64,000 nucleotides of DNA from NCBI RefSeq assembly GCF_029211325.2, contig NZ_CP135996.1:1426001-1490000 (forward strand), written 5' to 3'. Both the position numbers and the translations under genes were made by a program. The stretch is from Caproicibacterium argilliputei (lineage in GTDB: Bacteria; Bacillota; Clostridia; Oscillospirales; Acutalibacteraceae). Shown piece by piece: positions 1 through 8,414 of the stretch (the first letter of the stretch is position 1; every line of letters begins with the position of its first letter). A model generated the notes under the pieces. It did no database searches and had not been told where the DNA came from. It saw only the letters and a list, made by a program, of their open reading frames with translations.

Positions 1-1071
1 GAGCAGCTGGCTAAAAGCTGTGACCCCTCTTTCCTTTCCGCATTGCAAAAAGCCGCCGCAAATATCGAGAATTTTCACGCCCGCCAAAAACAGCAAAGCT
101 GGCTGGAACCTCGCGCGGACGGAGTGATTATGGGGCAGCGTATCCGCGGACTGCATCGCGTAGGGCTTTATGTTCCAGGTGGTACGGCGGCGTACCCAAG
201 CAGCGTTCTAATGAATGCCATTCCGGCAAAAATTGCCGGTGTGGAGGAACTGGTGATGGTTACGCCCCCTGGAAAGGACGGGCGCCCCAATCCTAATATT
301 CTTGCCGCGGCGCTGACTGCCGGAATTGACCGGGTTTTCCTTGTCGGCGGTGCACAGGCCGTGGCAGCACTGGCTTACGGAACGGAAACCATTCCGAAGG
401 TAGATAAAATCGTCGGCCCGGGCAATATCTATGTGGCAACTGCCAAGCGTCAGCTGTACGGAATTGTAGATATTGACATGATCGCAGGCCCGAGCGAGAT
501 TCTGGTTCTTGCGGATGAAACCGCAAAGCCGGCTTATCTGGCCGCCGATTTGATGAGCCAGGCAGAACACGATCGTATGGCATCTGCGATTCTGCTGACC
601 ACCAGTGAGCAAATTGCAGATGAAACCGTTAAGGAACTGTATCGCCAGATAGAAGCTCTCTCCCGAAAAGAAATCATTGAAGAGTCACTCGACCGCTTTG
701 GCGCCGTGATTTTGTGTGACAATATGGAGGAAGCTGTTTCATTCGCGAATGAACTGGCGCCGGAACACTTGGAAGTCTGTGCTGAAAACCCAATGGAGTA
801 TATCGGCAAAATTGATAACGCCGGAAGCGTTTTCCTCGGTAATTTTTCTCCGGAACCGCTTGGTGATTATTTCGCAGGTCCTAACCACGTACTCCCGACC
901 AGTGGCACCGCTCGCTTTTTCTCTCCGCTTTCAGTAGACAGTTTCCTGAAAAAGTCCAGTTTCATTTATTACACGAAAGAAGCTTTGCAACCGGTCAGCG
1001 CAGACATTATGAAGTTAGCGGAAACAGAAGGTCTGACCGCACACGCCAACAGTATTCAAGTGAGGCAATGA
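1..1071 (+). CDS. hisD: Histidinol dehydrogenase, 5' end cut by the window edge
   Basis: HisD oxidises L-histidinol to L-histidine in two NAD-dependent steps, the last reactions of histidine synthesis. The reading frame is open from base 1, so the gene enters from the left; about 357 residues are visible against a usual length near 430, so roughly 70 N-terminal residues are missing. Family hallmarks are the [13 protein letters not shown] stretch (around codons 140-152), [12 protein letters not shown], the SQAEHD metal-site motif, the APEHLEV motif and [14 protein letters not shown] near the C-terminus. The stop at 1069-1071 is one base before the hisC ATG, typical of a translationally coupled operon. 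Identity is secure; only the start is unknown. Confidence 0.97.
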   Translation, partial: EQLAKSCDPSFLSALQKAAANIENFHARQKQQSWLEPRADGVIMGQRIRGLHRVGLYVPGGTAAYPSSVLMNAIPAKIAGVEELVMVTPPGKDGRPNPNILAAALTAGIDRVFLVGGAQAVAALAYGTETIPKVDKIVGPGNIYVATAKRQLYGIVDIDMIAGPSEILVLADETAKPAYLAADLMSQAEHDRMASAILLTTSEQIADETVKELYRQIEALSRKEIIEESLDRFGAVILCDNMEEAVSFANELAPEHLEVCAENPMEYIGKIDNAGSVFLGNFSPEPLGDYFAGPNHVLPTSGTARFFSPLSVDSFLKKSSFIYYTKEALQPVSADIMKLAETEGLTAHANSIQVRQ

Positions 1072-1072
1072 T

Positions 1073-2140
1073 ATGGCTTATCAACTGAACGAAAAACTGA
1101 GCAGACTGCAGCCTTATGTACCAGTTGCGGAAACCGCCGGAATTATCCATTTGGACGCGAATGAGTCCTTCCTAAATCTGCCGGAAACGTTGCGGCAAAA
1201 AATTTCGGAAGCGGTGGCACAGACTTCCTATCACCGCTATCCAGATCCCTATGCGGTAGAACTGTGCAAAGCCTTTGCAGCATATTATCACGTAAAGGAA
1301 AATCACATTACAGCTGGAAACGGCTCTGATGAGCTGATTAGTCTGTTGATCTCCAACTTCCTCATGAAGGGAGAAACTGTCGTTACAACAGATCCGGATT
1401 TCTCTATGTACACGTTTTATCCAGCTTTAGCAGAAACAAATTGCGTGGAAATCTGTAAAGGGAACAACTTTTCAATTTCTTCGGAAGACCTGATTTGTAA
1501 GGTTCAAGAACTTCATGCCCGTATGCTCCTCTTCAGCAATCCCTGTAATCCTACTTCGCTGGGCCTTACAAAACAGCAGATTCTGCAAATTGTAAAAAAT
1601 GTGGATGCTTTGGTTGTGGTAGACGAGGCATATATGGACTTTTGGGATTTGTCGCAGTCGGTTCTGGGGGAAGAAGAAAACTACGACAATCTGATTGTCT
1701 TGAAAACCTGCTCGAAAGTCGGTGCCGCCGCCATCCGCTTAGGATTTGCTGTTTCAAATGAGAAACTAACCGGCATTTTGCACGCGGTTAAGTCGCCTTA
1801 TAACGTAAATACCTTAACGCAGAAAATCGGTTCTCTATTCCTACAGGCACAGGATGTTCTGCGCAGCCGTACAAAAGCCATACAAATCTCCCGTGATGCT
1901 CTGCAAAATGGCGTTGAAGCCGTTCTGCAGCGTCATCCCGGCGCCTTTCAGCTGTATCGCAGTTGTACCAATTTTGTAATCTTGCGTCTGCCCCGTGCGG
2001 ATGCGCTGCATACGTATTTGATGGCACATGGCATTTCGGTGCGTTTGTTTCCGGGTTTCCTGCGTGTAACTGCCGGCAGCGAAACGGAAAACGCTGCTTT
2101 TTTGAGCACATTGGAAGCCTATTTGGAGGAGGAAAACTGA
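1073..2140 (+). CDS. hisC: Histidinol-phosphate aminotransferase
   Basis: This PLP-dependent class I/II aminotransferase makes L-histidinol phosphate from imidazole acetol phosphate. The 355-residue product has the family length. The ITAGNGSDELI motif in the cofactor-binding half, SNPCNPTS, VVDEAYMDF and the Schiff-base lysine context KTCSKVGAAAIRLGFA are all visible. The ATG lies 1 bp after the hisD stop. Its own TGA overlaps the hisB ATG by one base (TGATG). Position between hisD and hisB supports the histidine role over other members of the aminotransferase family. Confidence 0.95.
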   Translation: MAYQLNEKLSRLQPYVPVAETAGIIHLDANESFLNLPETLRQKISEAVAQTSYHRYPDPYAVELCKAFAAYYHVKENHITAGNGSDELISLLISNFLMKGETVVTTDPDFSMYTFYPALAETNCVEICKGNNFSISSEDLICKVQELHARMLLFSNPCNPTSLGLTKQQILQIVKNVDALVVVDEAYMDFWDLSQSVLGEEENYDNLIVLKTCSKVGAAAIRLGFAVSNEKLTGILHAVKSPYNVNTLTQKIGSLFLQAQDVLRSRTKAIQISRDALQNGVEAVLQRHPGAFQLYRSCTNFVILRLPRADALHTYLMAHGISVRLFPGFLRVTAGSETENAAFLSTLEAYLEEEN

Positions 2141-2712
2141 TGCGTACATCCAAGCAAACCCGAAAAACCAAGGAAACAGAAATCACCGCAGACCTTTCTC
2201 TGGACGGCGGCGCAGTCACGGTTTCTACAGGAATCGGATTTTTTGACCATATGCTGACGGCGTTTGCCGTGCACGGCGGATTTGGGCTAAACCTGTCTGC
2301 AAAGGGAGATTTATTTGTCGACTGTCACCACACGGTTGAGGATACCGGAATTGTCCTCGGCAAAGCATTTGCAGAAGCATTGGGTGACAAAGGCGGCATC
2401 GCGCGTTACGGTTCTTTCTTTATCCCGATGGATGAAGCACTGGCGTTTACCAGTCTTGACATCAGCGGCCGGCCGTATCTGGTGTTTGATGCGAACTTTT
2501 CGCAGGCGCGCGTCGGTGAATTCGATACCTGTATGACGGAGGAATTTCTTCGCGCTTTCGCGGTGAATTCCGGCATCACCCTGCATTGCCGGGTTTTGTA
2601 CGGAACCAATGCACATCATGAGATTGAGGCGGTCTTTAAATCACTGGGGCATGCTTTGCACCAGGCTGTTTCTGTGCAAAAAGGTACCCTTTCCACCAAA
2701 GGTATTTTGTAA
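2140..2712 (+). CDS. hisB: Imidazoleglycerol-phosphate dehydratase
   Basis: HisB dehydrates imidazole glycerol phosphate to imidazole acetol phosphate, using two metal ions. The start is the ATG at 2140, which overlaps the hisC stop and follows a GGAGGAGG ribosome-binding site; this gives 190 residues, the normal size of a monofunctional enzyme. Motifs seen are GFFDHMLTAFAVH, the metal-binding DCHHTVEDTG and HHEIEAVFKSLGHAL. There is no phosphatase domain as in the enterobacterial fusion. An open frame extends upstream of 2140 but only inside hisC in another phase. Confidence 0.96.
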   Translation: MRTSKQTRKTKETEITADLSLDGGAVTVSTGIGFFDHMLTAFAVHGGFGLNLSAKGDLFVDCHHTVEDTGIVLGKAFAEALGDKGGIARYGSFFIPMDEALAFTSLDISGRPYLVFDANFSQARVGEFDTCMTEEFLRAFAVNSGITLHCRVLYGTNAHHEIEAVFKSLGHALHQAVSVQKGTLSTKGIL

Positions 2713-2743
2713 ATTAAAGTTTGACAGCAAAGGATGAAAAGCA

Positions 2744-3472
2744 ATGCTGATTTTTCCGGCAATTGATATCAAAGACGGCGAGTGTGTCCGTCTGCGCCGC
2801 GGCGACTATGCAACCGCACAAAAAGTTGCGGAAGATGCGCTGCAGACAGCACGAAGCTTCGAGGCAGAAGGAGCGGCGTGGCTGCACATGGTTGATTTAA
2901 ACGGTGCCAAAGACGCACACCCGGTAAATGCTTCCCTGGTTTTTCAAGTCGTCCGTAAAACCGGATTAAAAGTTGAAATCGGCGGCGGGATTCGGCAGAT
3001 GGATACCGTTGCATATTATTTGCAAAATGGCGTTTCCCGTGTCATTTTAGGTTCTGCCGCACTGCGTAATCCTGCCTTCGCCAAAGAAGCTGTGCGCAAA
3101 TGGAAAGAGCAAATCGCCATCGGGATTGACGCCAGAGAGGGAAAAGTGGCGGCAGAGGGCTGGCAGAAAACTTCAACGGTTGATTACCTGGATTTTGCAA
3201 AGCAAATGGAGCAGATCGGGGCACAAACCTTAATTTTTACGGATATTTCGCGTGACGGAATGCTTTCCGGCCCAAATCTGGAAATGCTGGATCGCATGAA
3301 TCAATCTGTTTCCTGCCGTGTGGTGGCAAGCGGCGGTATCCGTCATTCTGCCGATATTACCGCGTTAAAGGCGCTGAACCTGTATGGAGCGATTTGCGGA
3401 AAATCCCTTTATGAAGGTACATTAAATTTATCGGATGCAATTTCTGCTGCGGGAGGGCAAGATGAAACCTGA
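2744..3472 (+). CDS. hisA: ProFAR isomerase (HisA)
   Basis: HisA is the (beta/alpha)8-barrel isomerase that opens the ribose ring of ProFAR to give PRFAR. The 242-residue product begins with the canonical [15 protein letters not shown], has the VEIGGGIR phosphate-binding loop, the [11 protein letters not shown] strand and the second phosphate loop VASGGI, and [13 protein letters not shown], typical of HisA. It follows hisB after 31 bp and overlaps hisI by 11 bp. The usual neighbour hisH between hisB and hisA, and hisF after hisA, are missing here. The protein is clearly HisA-like rather than HisF, but the sequence alone does not exclude added activities. Confidence 0.95.
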   Translation: MLIFPAIDIKDGECVRLRRGDYATAQKVAEDALQTARSFEAEGAAWLHMVDLNGAKDAHPVNASLVFQVVRKTGLKVEIGGGIRQMDTVAYYLQNGVSRVILGSAALRNPAFAKEAVRKWKEQIAIGIDAREGKVAAEGWQKTSTVDYLDFAKQMEQIGAQTLIFTDISRDGMLSGPNLEMLDRMNQSVSCRVVASGGIRHSADITALKALNLYGAICGKSLYEGTLNLSDAISAAGGQDET

Positions 3473-3815
3473 TTTGCAGACTTTTGACTTTGAAAAATAT
3501 TTCGTAAAAAGTGAGTTGCTTCCCGCTATCGTACAGGAAACGGGCACAAAGGAAGTGCTGATGCTTGCTTATATGAACCGGGAATCACTACAAAAAACAT
3601 TGGAAACTGGCTACACGTGGTTTTGGTCCCGTTCTCGCCAGGAATTGTGGAACAAAGGAGCCACTTCCGGGCACCTGCAAAAGGTAGTTTCCATAACGAG
3701 CGATTGCGATGACGACACGCTGCTGATTGAAGTTGTGCAAACCGGGGCAGCCTGCCACACAGGCCGTCACAGTTGCTTTTTTCATACAATTCTGGAGGCG
3801 AATGAAAATGCGTGA
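3462..3815 (+). CDS. hisI: Phosphoribosyl-AMP cyclohydrolase
   Basis: This metalloenzyme opens the adenine ring of phosphoribosyl-AMP. The start chosen is the ATG at 3462, nine bases after a GGGAGG site and within the end of hisA; the product has 117 residues. Motifs include [12 protein letters not shown], the [15 protein letters not shown] stretch with the GATSGH element, SDCDDDTLL with the metal-binding aspartates, and [13 protein letters not shown] with the conserved cysteines. HisI and HisE are separate genes here, as in many Clostridia, rather than the fused hisIE. Confidence 0.95.
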   Translation: MKPDLQTFDFEKYFVKSELLPAIVQETGTKEVLMLAYMNRESLQKTLETGYTWFWSRSRQELWNKGATSGHLQKVVSITSDCDDDTLLIEVVQTGAACHTGRHSCFFHTILEANENA

Positions 3816-4134
3816 TACATTTGAAGAACTGTACAATACCGTTGTGCACCGCAAAGAAGCAAAGGAAGAGGGTTCTTACACCTGCTATCTGTTTGATAAG
3901 GGACTGGACAAAATCCTGAAGAAAGTAGGCGAAGAGTGCAGCGAAACCATTATCGCCGCGAAAAATGGCGTGAAAGCAGACACGGTGGGGGAAATTTCGG
4001 ATCTGCTCTATCACCTGACGGTAATGATGGTCAATGAAGGAATTTCCTTAAATGATGTAAAAGCGGAGCTTGATAAACGCGCACAGAAAACCGGAAATCT
4101 GAAAACCTTTCATCAAGTGAATCGCAACAGCTAA
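3808..4134 (+). CDS. hisE: Phosphoribosyl-ATP pyrophosphatase
   Basis: HisE removes pyrophosphate from phosphoribosyl-ATP, step two of the pathway, by an all-alpha MazG-like fold. Motifs are the [17 protein letters not shown] helix with the acidic metal ligands and [13 protein letters not shown]. Two in-frame ATGs (3802, 3808) overlap the hisI end; 3808 has the better spacing (9 bases) from GGAGG at 3794-3798 and gives 108 residues. It is the last gene of the operon. Downstream lies the split terminator and the IS3 remnant. Confidence 0.95.
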   Translation: MRDTFEELYNTVVHRKEAKEEGSYTCYLFDKGLDKILKKVGEECSETIIAAKNGVKADTVGEISDLLYHLTVMMVNEGISLNDVKAELDKRAQKTGNLKTFHQVNRNS

Positions 4135-4165
4135 TTAACGCGCAAAAAGCGCCACGGAAACCAGT

Positions 4166-4190
4166 TGAAATGACCCCGAAAAGTTAGACA
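4166..4190 (+). repeat. Left terminal inverted repeat of the IS
   Basis: The sequence begins TGAAATGACCCC and ends AGTTAGACA. Aligned with the complement of 4976-5000 it keeps the TGA tip, the CCC block and the nine-base AGTTAGACA block; the centre has diverged. Confidence 0.75.
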
Positions 4191-4200
4191 AATAATTTCA

Positions 4201-4577
4201 TTAAGCAACCGAAAGGGCTTGTAGTCTGTGAATAGCAGGCGGCAAGCCCTTTAGCTTTGCCTTGGCACGGCGATTGTTGTAATAATCAAGATAGTCAATG
4301 AGCTCGGTCTTGAAATGCTCCACGGACTCGAATTCCTGTGAATACAGCAATTCTGTTTTTAGTAAGCCAAAGAAATTTTCTATCACAGCGTTATCCAAAC
4401 AATTGCCTTTGCGGCTCATGCTCTGTCGAATCCCTTTTTCTTTGAGCATTCGTTGGTATTGTTTGTGCTGATATTGCCAGCCCTGGTCAGAATGTAAAAT
4501 AAGATTGGTTTCATCGGAAATGGGCCACTTCCAGCAGAATGTCCAGTGAATAACTTTGCCTCAGCCCTCGAATTACC
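4201..4577 (-). pseudogene. IS3-family orfB (DDE transposase), internally deleted
   Basis: The intact 3' stretch, about 95 codons, carries the second catalytic Asp context LILHSDQGWQYQ, then SMSRKGNCLDNAVIENFFG with the catalytic Glu, and the terminal YYNNRRAKAKLKGLPP motif of the rve domain. Upstream in another phase is the typical orfB beginning (VIRGLRQSYSLDILLEVAHF). About 500 bp between them, with the HTH_21 segment and the first catalytic Asp, is missing; the junction is near 4510-4520. It cannot encode an active transposase. Confidence 0.85.
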
Positions 4578-4938
4578 AGCGTTTTTTGCGCGCTTTTCGC
4601 TCGTCTTCCAAAACCAAGGCTTGCAAGTTTTTTAAGTATGCCACCTCCGCATGCAGACGTTGATTCTCTGCAATTAAGTCCTCTTCCACTGCTTATTCAG
4701 CTTAGAAATGCGGCCTTTTCGCGTGCCGCTGGCGGCACTGGCACGTCCCCGTCGTTCTATAGCCAGACCTTCAGGACCTTCTGTGAGATAGATACGCTCC
4801 CATGAGGCTATTCGTTTAGAATCACTTACTTCAAATTGTCGCGCGGCTTCACAGTAGCTTAACTTCTCCTTACGCATCGTTTACTACCATAACCTTGAAT
4901 TCCGGCGTATAGCGTTTGTTTGGTATTCCTTTTGGCAT
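4573..4938 (-). pseudogene. IS3-family orfA (helix-turn-helix), frameshifted
   Basis: Translation from the ATG at 4938 gives MPKGIPNKRYTPEFKVMVV and then stops near 4873 because of a small deletion. The next phase continues with the HTH part (KLSYCEAARQFEVSDSKRIASWERIY). A further shift near 4680 restores the leucine-zipper end (EDLIAENQRLHAEVAYLKNL). The order HTH then zipper is that of IS3 orfA. At least two frameshifts make it a pseudogene. Confidence 0.8.
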
Positions 4939-4975
4939 ATAAAAACACCCCTTTAGTTATTTCAGTATATCATAC

Positions 4976-5000
4976 TGTCTAACTAAAAGGGTGCAGTTCA
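4976..5000 (-). repeat. Right terminal inverted repeat of the IS
   Basis: Read on the minus strand it begins TGAACTGCACCC and continues to TTAGTTAGACA, a tip typical of IS3/IS150-group elements of Firmicutes. It pairs with 4166-4190. Confidence 0.75.
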
Positions 5001-5024
5001 GTGAAGGTTCCATGGCGCTTTTTG

Positions 5025-6482
5025 CTATTTCATTAGAGATTCCGGTACAGTAAACTTTCCAATGGGATTTTCTCCGTTAGTATGCTTAGAAATCCAAACC
5101 CCGTTTTCCGCAAAAGAAGCAATGTGCGGTGCCGAACCGAGAATGTAATTTTCCGGAGCCGTGTAAACGAAGTCCGCTGCCGCCGGATCAAAGATCTGCA
5201 TGGAGTATGTGCGCTCTGTAAAAGAATCCTTGACCAGCGCCTGCGTGAACACGTAATCACGGTTTGCGCAGGAAAAGACACGATACACAAACTGCCCCTG
5301 CAATTCCCAACTTTTAAGAATTTTTCCGCTCTCTCTGTCGATGATTACAGCCACGCAGGTATGGGTTCCGACAGAGTCCTCCGCAGTAAAGCATAAAAAC
5401 AGCCGATGCTGTGAAAGCGCAAGAGCGGCCATTTTATCAGAAGTAACTGTCTCGACCAGCGGCTGTCCCTCTTCATTTTTCAGCTTGACAGTCCGCAGGT
5501 CTGTTTGTACAGGTGCTTGCGCGGAACCTTGTTCCATAACAAGTGTTGCGCTGCTGCGACGCAGATAAATTTCCTGCGCATCGGACTCGTTTGGCAGATC
5601 CAGAAAGAAGCAGTCGCCAATGCTCCCATACAGATGATTTTCCATCGCGCGCACCTGCACCTTTGCCGCTGCGTGTGTGTGCGGAAGAAACGTTACCACT
5701 GCCTGGTGCACGGTTCCGTCTGCATCTTCCAGCAGACTTTTGGGAATGTAAACACGGTTAGACTTTCCAGATTTATAAGTATATAAATCCCCAAACAAGT
5801 TGTTCGTCTGCAGAAACGCATCTTCCAGCAAAATATTTTTGGTAACCGAAAACTGCTCCTGCTGCAGCGGGCCAATATCCAGCAGCAAAGACGCCGTATT
5901 GCTGAGTTGGTTCTGGGGTATAAACAGACCGAGCACCAACAAAACGCAGCCGGCAAGAAATCCTAAATTCAGCTTGCGCAGACCGTTTGTTCTGCGCCGA
6001 AGAGAGCGGCAGACATAAATTACAATGCAGATTCCATAAACCAAGAGTTTGGCCGAGGCGGAAACCAGCTTTTTACTGAAGTCCAATGCGAGAAGCGGGT
6101 ATCGACTGTCGGAAAACAAATTCGGCATAACAGCGGAAAGCAGCAGATACACAAGCCATGAAAAAACGATGATGCCGACTGCGGTGAATAATTCCTTAAT
6201 GCCGAATCTTCTGATAACGCTTCGTGCTGCTTCACTGCCGCGTGGTCCTGTAAAGTGGGCGCGGAATTCCTTTGACATTTTCCAGAAGCCGTATTTTTTT
6301 CGTTCCGGCCGTTGATGCTTGCGGGCAGCGTTGATAAAGCGGTAGGCCTGTGTCAATTCTTCTTCGCCAATGAGATCGCCTGTTTCCAATTGTTCTAGCG
6401 CTGCACGATATGCTTTTTTTAATTCCTTTTTCGTACATCCGGGTTTCAGACCCAGCAAATCATAATAATTTTTCATAAGCAT
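5025..6482 (-). CDS. Membrane protein with N-terminal J-like domain
   Basis: The 485-residue product opens with a J-domain-like stretch (KNYYDLLGLKPGCTKKELKKAYR, residues 4-26, then an E-rich helix to about 55). The HPD tripeptide that stimulates DnaK ATPase is not present. Three hydrophobic segments follow at about 99-118, 140-158 and 172-188, then a C-terminal region of about 295 residues without a motif I recognise, probably on the far side of the membrane. The ATG at 6482 follows GAGGA by six bases; a TTG at 6485 and an ATG at 6476 are alternatives. It starts 9 bp after the upstream pseudouridine synthase and is likely co-transcribed. The function is unknown; a DnaK partner role is doubtful without HPD. 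Confidence 0.8.
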   Translation of the reverse strand: MLMKNYYDLLGLKPGCTKKELKKAYRAALEQLETGDLIGEEELTQAYRFINAARKHQRPERKKYGFWKMSKEFRAHFTGPRGSEAARSVIRRFGIKELFTAVGIIVFSWLVYLLLSAVMPNLFSDSRYPLLALDFSKKLVSASAKLLVYGICIVIYVCRSLRRRTNGLRKLNLGFLAGCVLLVLGLFIPQNQLSNTASLLLDIGPLQQEQFSVTKNILLEDAFLQTNNLFGDLYTYKSGKSNRVYIPKSLLEDADGTVHQAVVTFLPHTHAAAKVQVRAMENHLYGSIGDCFFLDLPNESDAQEIYLRRSSATLVMEQGSAQAPVQTDLRTVKLKNEEGQPLVETVTSDKMAALALSQHRLFLCFTAEDSVGTHTCVAVIIDRESGKILKSWELQGQFVYRVFSCANRDYVFTQALVKDSFTERTYSMQIFDPAAADFVYTAPENYILGSAPHIASFAENGVWISKHTNGENPIGKFTVPESLMK

Positions 6483-6491
6483 CAAATATCC

Positions 6492-7451
6492 TCAGGGCCA
6501 CTGCTGAAAAAGGGGCAGAAACCAAATCTCCTTTGTTTCAAATTCCCTTCCATCCAAATAAGAAAGGATGCCGGCATCGGTGGTAAAGGCAAATTTGAGC
6601 TTGTAGGAATACAAAGCCTGATAGGGAAGCCCGCAGGCTTTGTTCATGGCGTTTGTTCCGTATTTGCCGTCACCAAGCAGAGGATGCCCGATGCTTGCCA
6701 TATGGGCACGAATCTGATGGGTGCGTCCTGTTAAAAGATCCACTTCTACTAAAGAGGCACTTTGCTTCTCTTGCAGCACCCGGTATTTGGTGCGAATCGT
6801 CCGCCCGCCCGGCACCGGATGCTTGTGAATATAAACGCGGTTTTGCGCTTCATTTTTTTCCAAGTAGCCTTCCAAAACCGCTTCCCGTTTCTGCAGATGA
6901 CCGCTGACAAGGCAGAGGTAAAGTTTGCAAAGCTCCCGATTTTTCACTTTTTGGTTTAGGATTCGCAGTGCCTCAGCGTTTTTGGCAGCCATGACGATGC
7001 CGCCTGTGTTGCGGTCAATTCGATTGACCAATGCCGGCGCGAAGCTGTTTTCATCGTGCGGATTATATTCCTTTTTCATGTAAAGATAATGCTGAACCCG
7101 CGCAATTAGGGAGTCAAAGTGATAATGCTCATCCGGATGCACAATTAAACCCGGCTGTTTGTCCAGCAAAAGCAGGTTGGCATCCTCATAAAGAATCTTT
7201 AACTTGACCGGTGCTTTTAAAAAATCGAATTGTTCCGGCTGCTTCTGCAGAAATTCATCTTTGACGTACAGGGAAAGGATGTCTCCTTCCTGCAGGCGTG
7301 TGTTGACCGCGCAACGCTTGCCACCAATTTTTATATCCTTTTTTCGAATTGCTTTATAAAGCATAGACTGCGGCAGATTGGGATAAGTTTTGGTCAAAAA
7401 TTTATCCAGCCGCTGGCCTGCATCGTTCTTTTCAATCACGACAGTTTTCAT
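6492..7451 (-). CDS. RluA-family 23S rRNA pseudouridine synthase
   Basis: The 319-residue protein has an N-terminal S4 RNA-binding domain (QRLDKFLTKTYPNLPQSMLYKAIRK) and then the RluA catalytic domain. The signature motif NRIDRNTGGIVMAAKN (usual form HRLDRxTSG) holds the catalytic Asp, and LVEVDLLTGRTHQIRAHMA is typical of RluA/RluC/RluD. It converts specific rRNA uridines to pseudouridine; which ones cannot be told. The start is the ATG at 7451, six bases after AAGAGG; the frame is open a little further upstream. A TATAAT box on the minus strand at 7482-7487 may serve it, though no good -35 was seen. Confidence 0.9.
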   Translation of the reverse strand: MKTVVIEKNDAGQRLDKFLTKTYPNLPQSMLYKAIRKKDIKIGGKRCAVNTRLQEGDILSLYVKDEFLQKQPEQFDFLKAPVKLKILYEDANLLLLDKQPGLIVHPDEHYHFDSLIARVQHYLYMKKEYNPHDENSFAPALVNRIDRNTGGIVMAAKNAEALRILNQKVKNRELCKLYLCLVSGHLQKREAVLEGYLEKNEAQNRVYIHKHPVPGGRTIRTKYRVLQEKQSASLVEVDLLTGRTHQIRAHMASIGHPLLGDGKYGTNAMNKACGLPYQALYSYKLKFAFTTDAGILSYLDGREFETKEIWFLPLFQQWP

Positions 7452-7567
7452 GAACAACCTCTTTCAAATAAGATCTGTATTATTATAGCATAAAGCAGGC
7501 AAAAGCAAAAGCGCTTTCCGGAAAAACCGCAACAGCCGTTCTTTAGGAGACTAGGTCACAAAAAATC

Positions 7568-7581
7568 AGAACGTTTTTTCG
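7568..7581. promoter_or_regulatory. Possible LexA (SOS) box upstream of radC-uvrBA
   Basis: AGAAC-GTTT-TTTCG resembles the Firmicute LexA operator (GAAC-N4-GTTC) with one mismatch in the right half. It sits just upstream of the candidate -35 of an operon that includes uvrB and uvrA, which are SOS genes in many bacteria. The match is imperfect, so this is a suggestion only. Confidence 0.3.
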
Positions 7582-7588
7582 AAAACGC

Positions 7589-7617
7589 TTTCCAAAAGAA
7601 TCATTTTCATGTATAAT
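7589..7617 (+). promoter_or_regulatory. Promoter of radC-uvrB-uvrA
   Basis: TTTCCA (7589-7594, four of six to TTGACA) is followed after 17 bases by a perfect TATAAT (7612-7617). The expected leader to the radC ATG at 7653 is about 30 bases and contains the AAGGAG site. Confidence 0.7.
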
Positions 7618-7652
7618 AGAGAGGCAAATGAACAAACGCTAAGGAGACTGCT

Positions 7653-8411
7653 ATGGCGGTAAAAGATAAAAATTTGCACAACGGCCATCGGGAACGACTG
7701 CGTGCGCGCTGCCGCAAGGATGGTCTGGATAATTTTGAAGAACATGAGGTGCTGGAACTGCTGCTGTTTTATGCAATTCCTTATCAGGATACCAATCCGC
7801 TGGCACACCAGCTTTTAAATCGGTTCGGTTCCTTTGCTGGTGTTCTGGATGCTCCGGAAGAGGAACTGCGCAAAGTGAAAGGGGTGGGGGAAAATACTGC
7901 CCTTTTACTAAAAATCATTCCTTCCCTTTACCGTAGGTACCAAATCAGCCTGCAGAGAACGGTAACTTACATTGCCGGAGAAGCGGACGCTGCCGCGTAC
8001 CTGCAAAATTGGTTCGTGGGGCGCACGCATGAGTTCGTTCTGCTCATGTTGTTGGACGCGAGGCATCGGCTGCTGTTCTGTGACACAGTCAATGAGGGCA
8101 CTGCAACCACTGCGAATATTTACATTCGTAAAATCGTGCAGTTCGCTGTCCAATACGAGGCTACTTTTGCTTTTCTGGCACATAACCATCCAAGTGGGGA
8201 ACTGCTGCCGTCCGTTCAAGATTTGCACGCAACTAAGCTTATCTACGATGCTTTGGCAAGCGTTGATGTACAACTCGTCGACCATATCATTGTTTCACAG
8301 AGCGATTATCTTTCGCTCAAGCAAAGTGAATACTTTGATTATGCCATTGAACTTGGCACTGCGCCGCGTTCGGAACGAAACGTTGCGGAACCCGGAAAGG
8401 GGCAAGAGTAG
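7653..8411 (+). CDS. radC: RadC/JAB-domain protein
   Basis: The 252-residue protein has the RadC layout: an N-terminal helix-hairpin-helix part (FGSFAGVLDAPEEELRKVKGVGENTALLL, residues about 58-85) and a C-terminal JAB/MPN metal domain with HNHPSGELLPSVQD, that is HxH, seven residues, S, two residues, D, and the upstream conserved glutamate region (NEGTATT). The true biochemical role of RadC is unsettled in the literature. Here it is the first gene of an operon with uvrB (3 bp gap) and uvrA, which supports a link with DNA repair. Confidence 0.92.
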   Translation: MAVKDKNLHNGHRERLRARCRKDGLDNFEEHEVLELLLFYAIPYQDTNPLAHQLLNRFGSFAGVLDAPEEELRKVKGVGENTALLLKIIPSLYRRYQISLQRTVTYIAGEADAAAYLQNWFVGRTHEFVLLMLLDARHRLLFCDTVNEGTATTANIYIRKIVQFAVQYEATFAFLAHNHPSGELLPSVQDLHATKLIYDALASVDVQLVDHIIVSQSDYLSLKQSEYFDYAIELGTAPRSERNVAEPGKGQE

Positions 8412-8414
8412 CGT

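Larger units (their letters stand above)
4166..5000 (-). mobile_element. Decayed IS3-family (IS150-like) insertion sequence
   Basis: The ends are imperfect inverted repeats starting TGA and sharing AGTTAGACA (left 4166-4190, right 4976-5000). Inside, on the minus strand, are remnants of orfA (HTH) and of orfB (DDE integrase core). The total of about 835 bp is well below the 1.2-1.5 kb usual for the family, and both frames are broken, so it is dead by itself. The flanks give only a 2-3 bp possible target duplication (AGT / GT), so exact edges are uncertain by a few bases. Confidence 0.85.
4142..5025. terminator. Bidirectional terminator of hisE / J-like gene, split by an IS
   Basis: The left arm at 4142-4162 (GCAAAAAGCGCCA, one mismatch, GGAAACC) is the near-perfect inverted complement of the right arm at 5006-5025 (GGTTCCATGGCGCTTTTTGC). 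Each arm abuts a convergent gene: hisE stops at 4134, and the minus-strand gene has its stop at 5025-5027. Joined, they form a GC-rich stem with an A-run on one side and a T-run on the other, the form of a rho-independent terminator used from both directions. The 835-bp IS remnant now occupies the loop. That this was a single hairpin before insertion is inference from the pairing. Confidence 0.75.
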
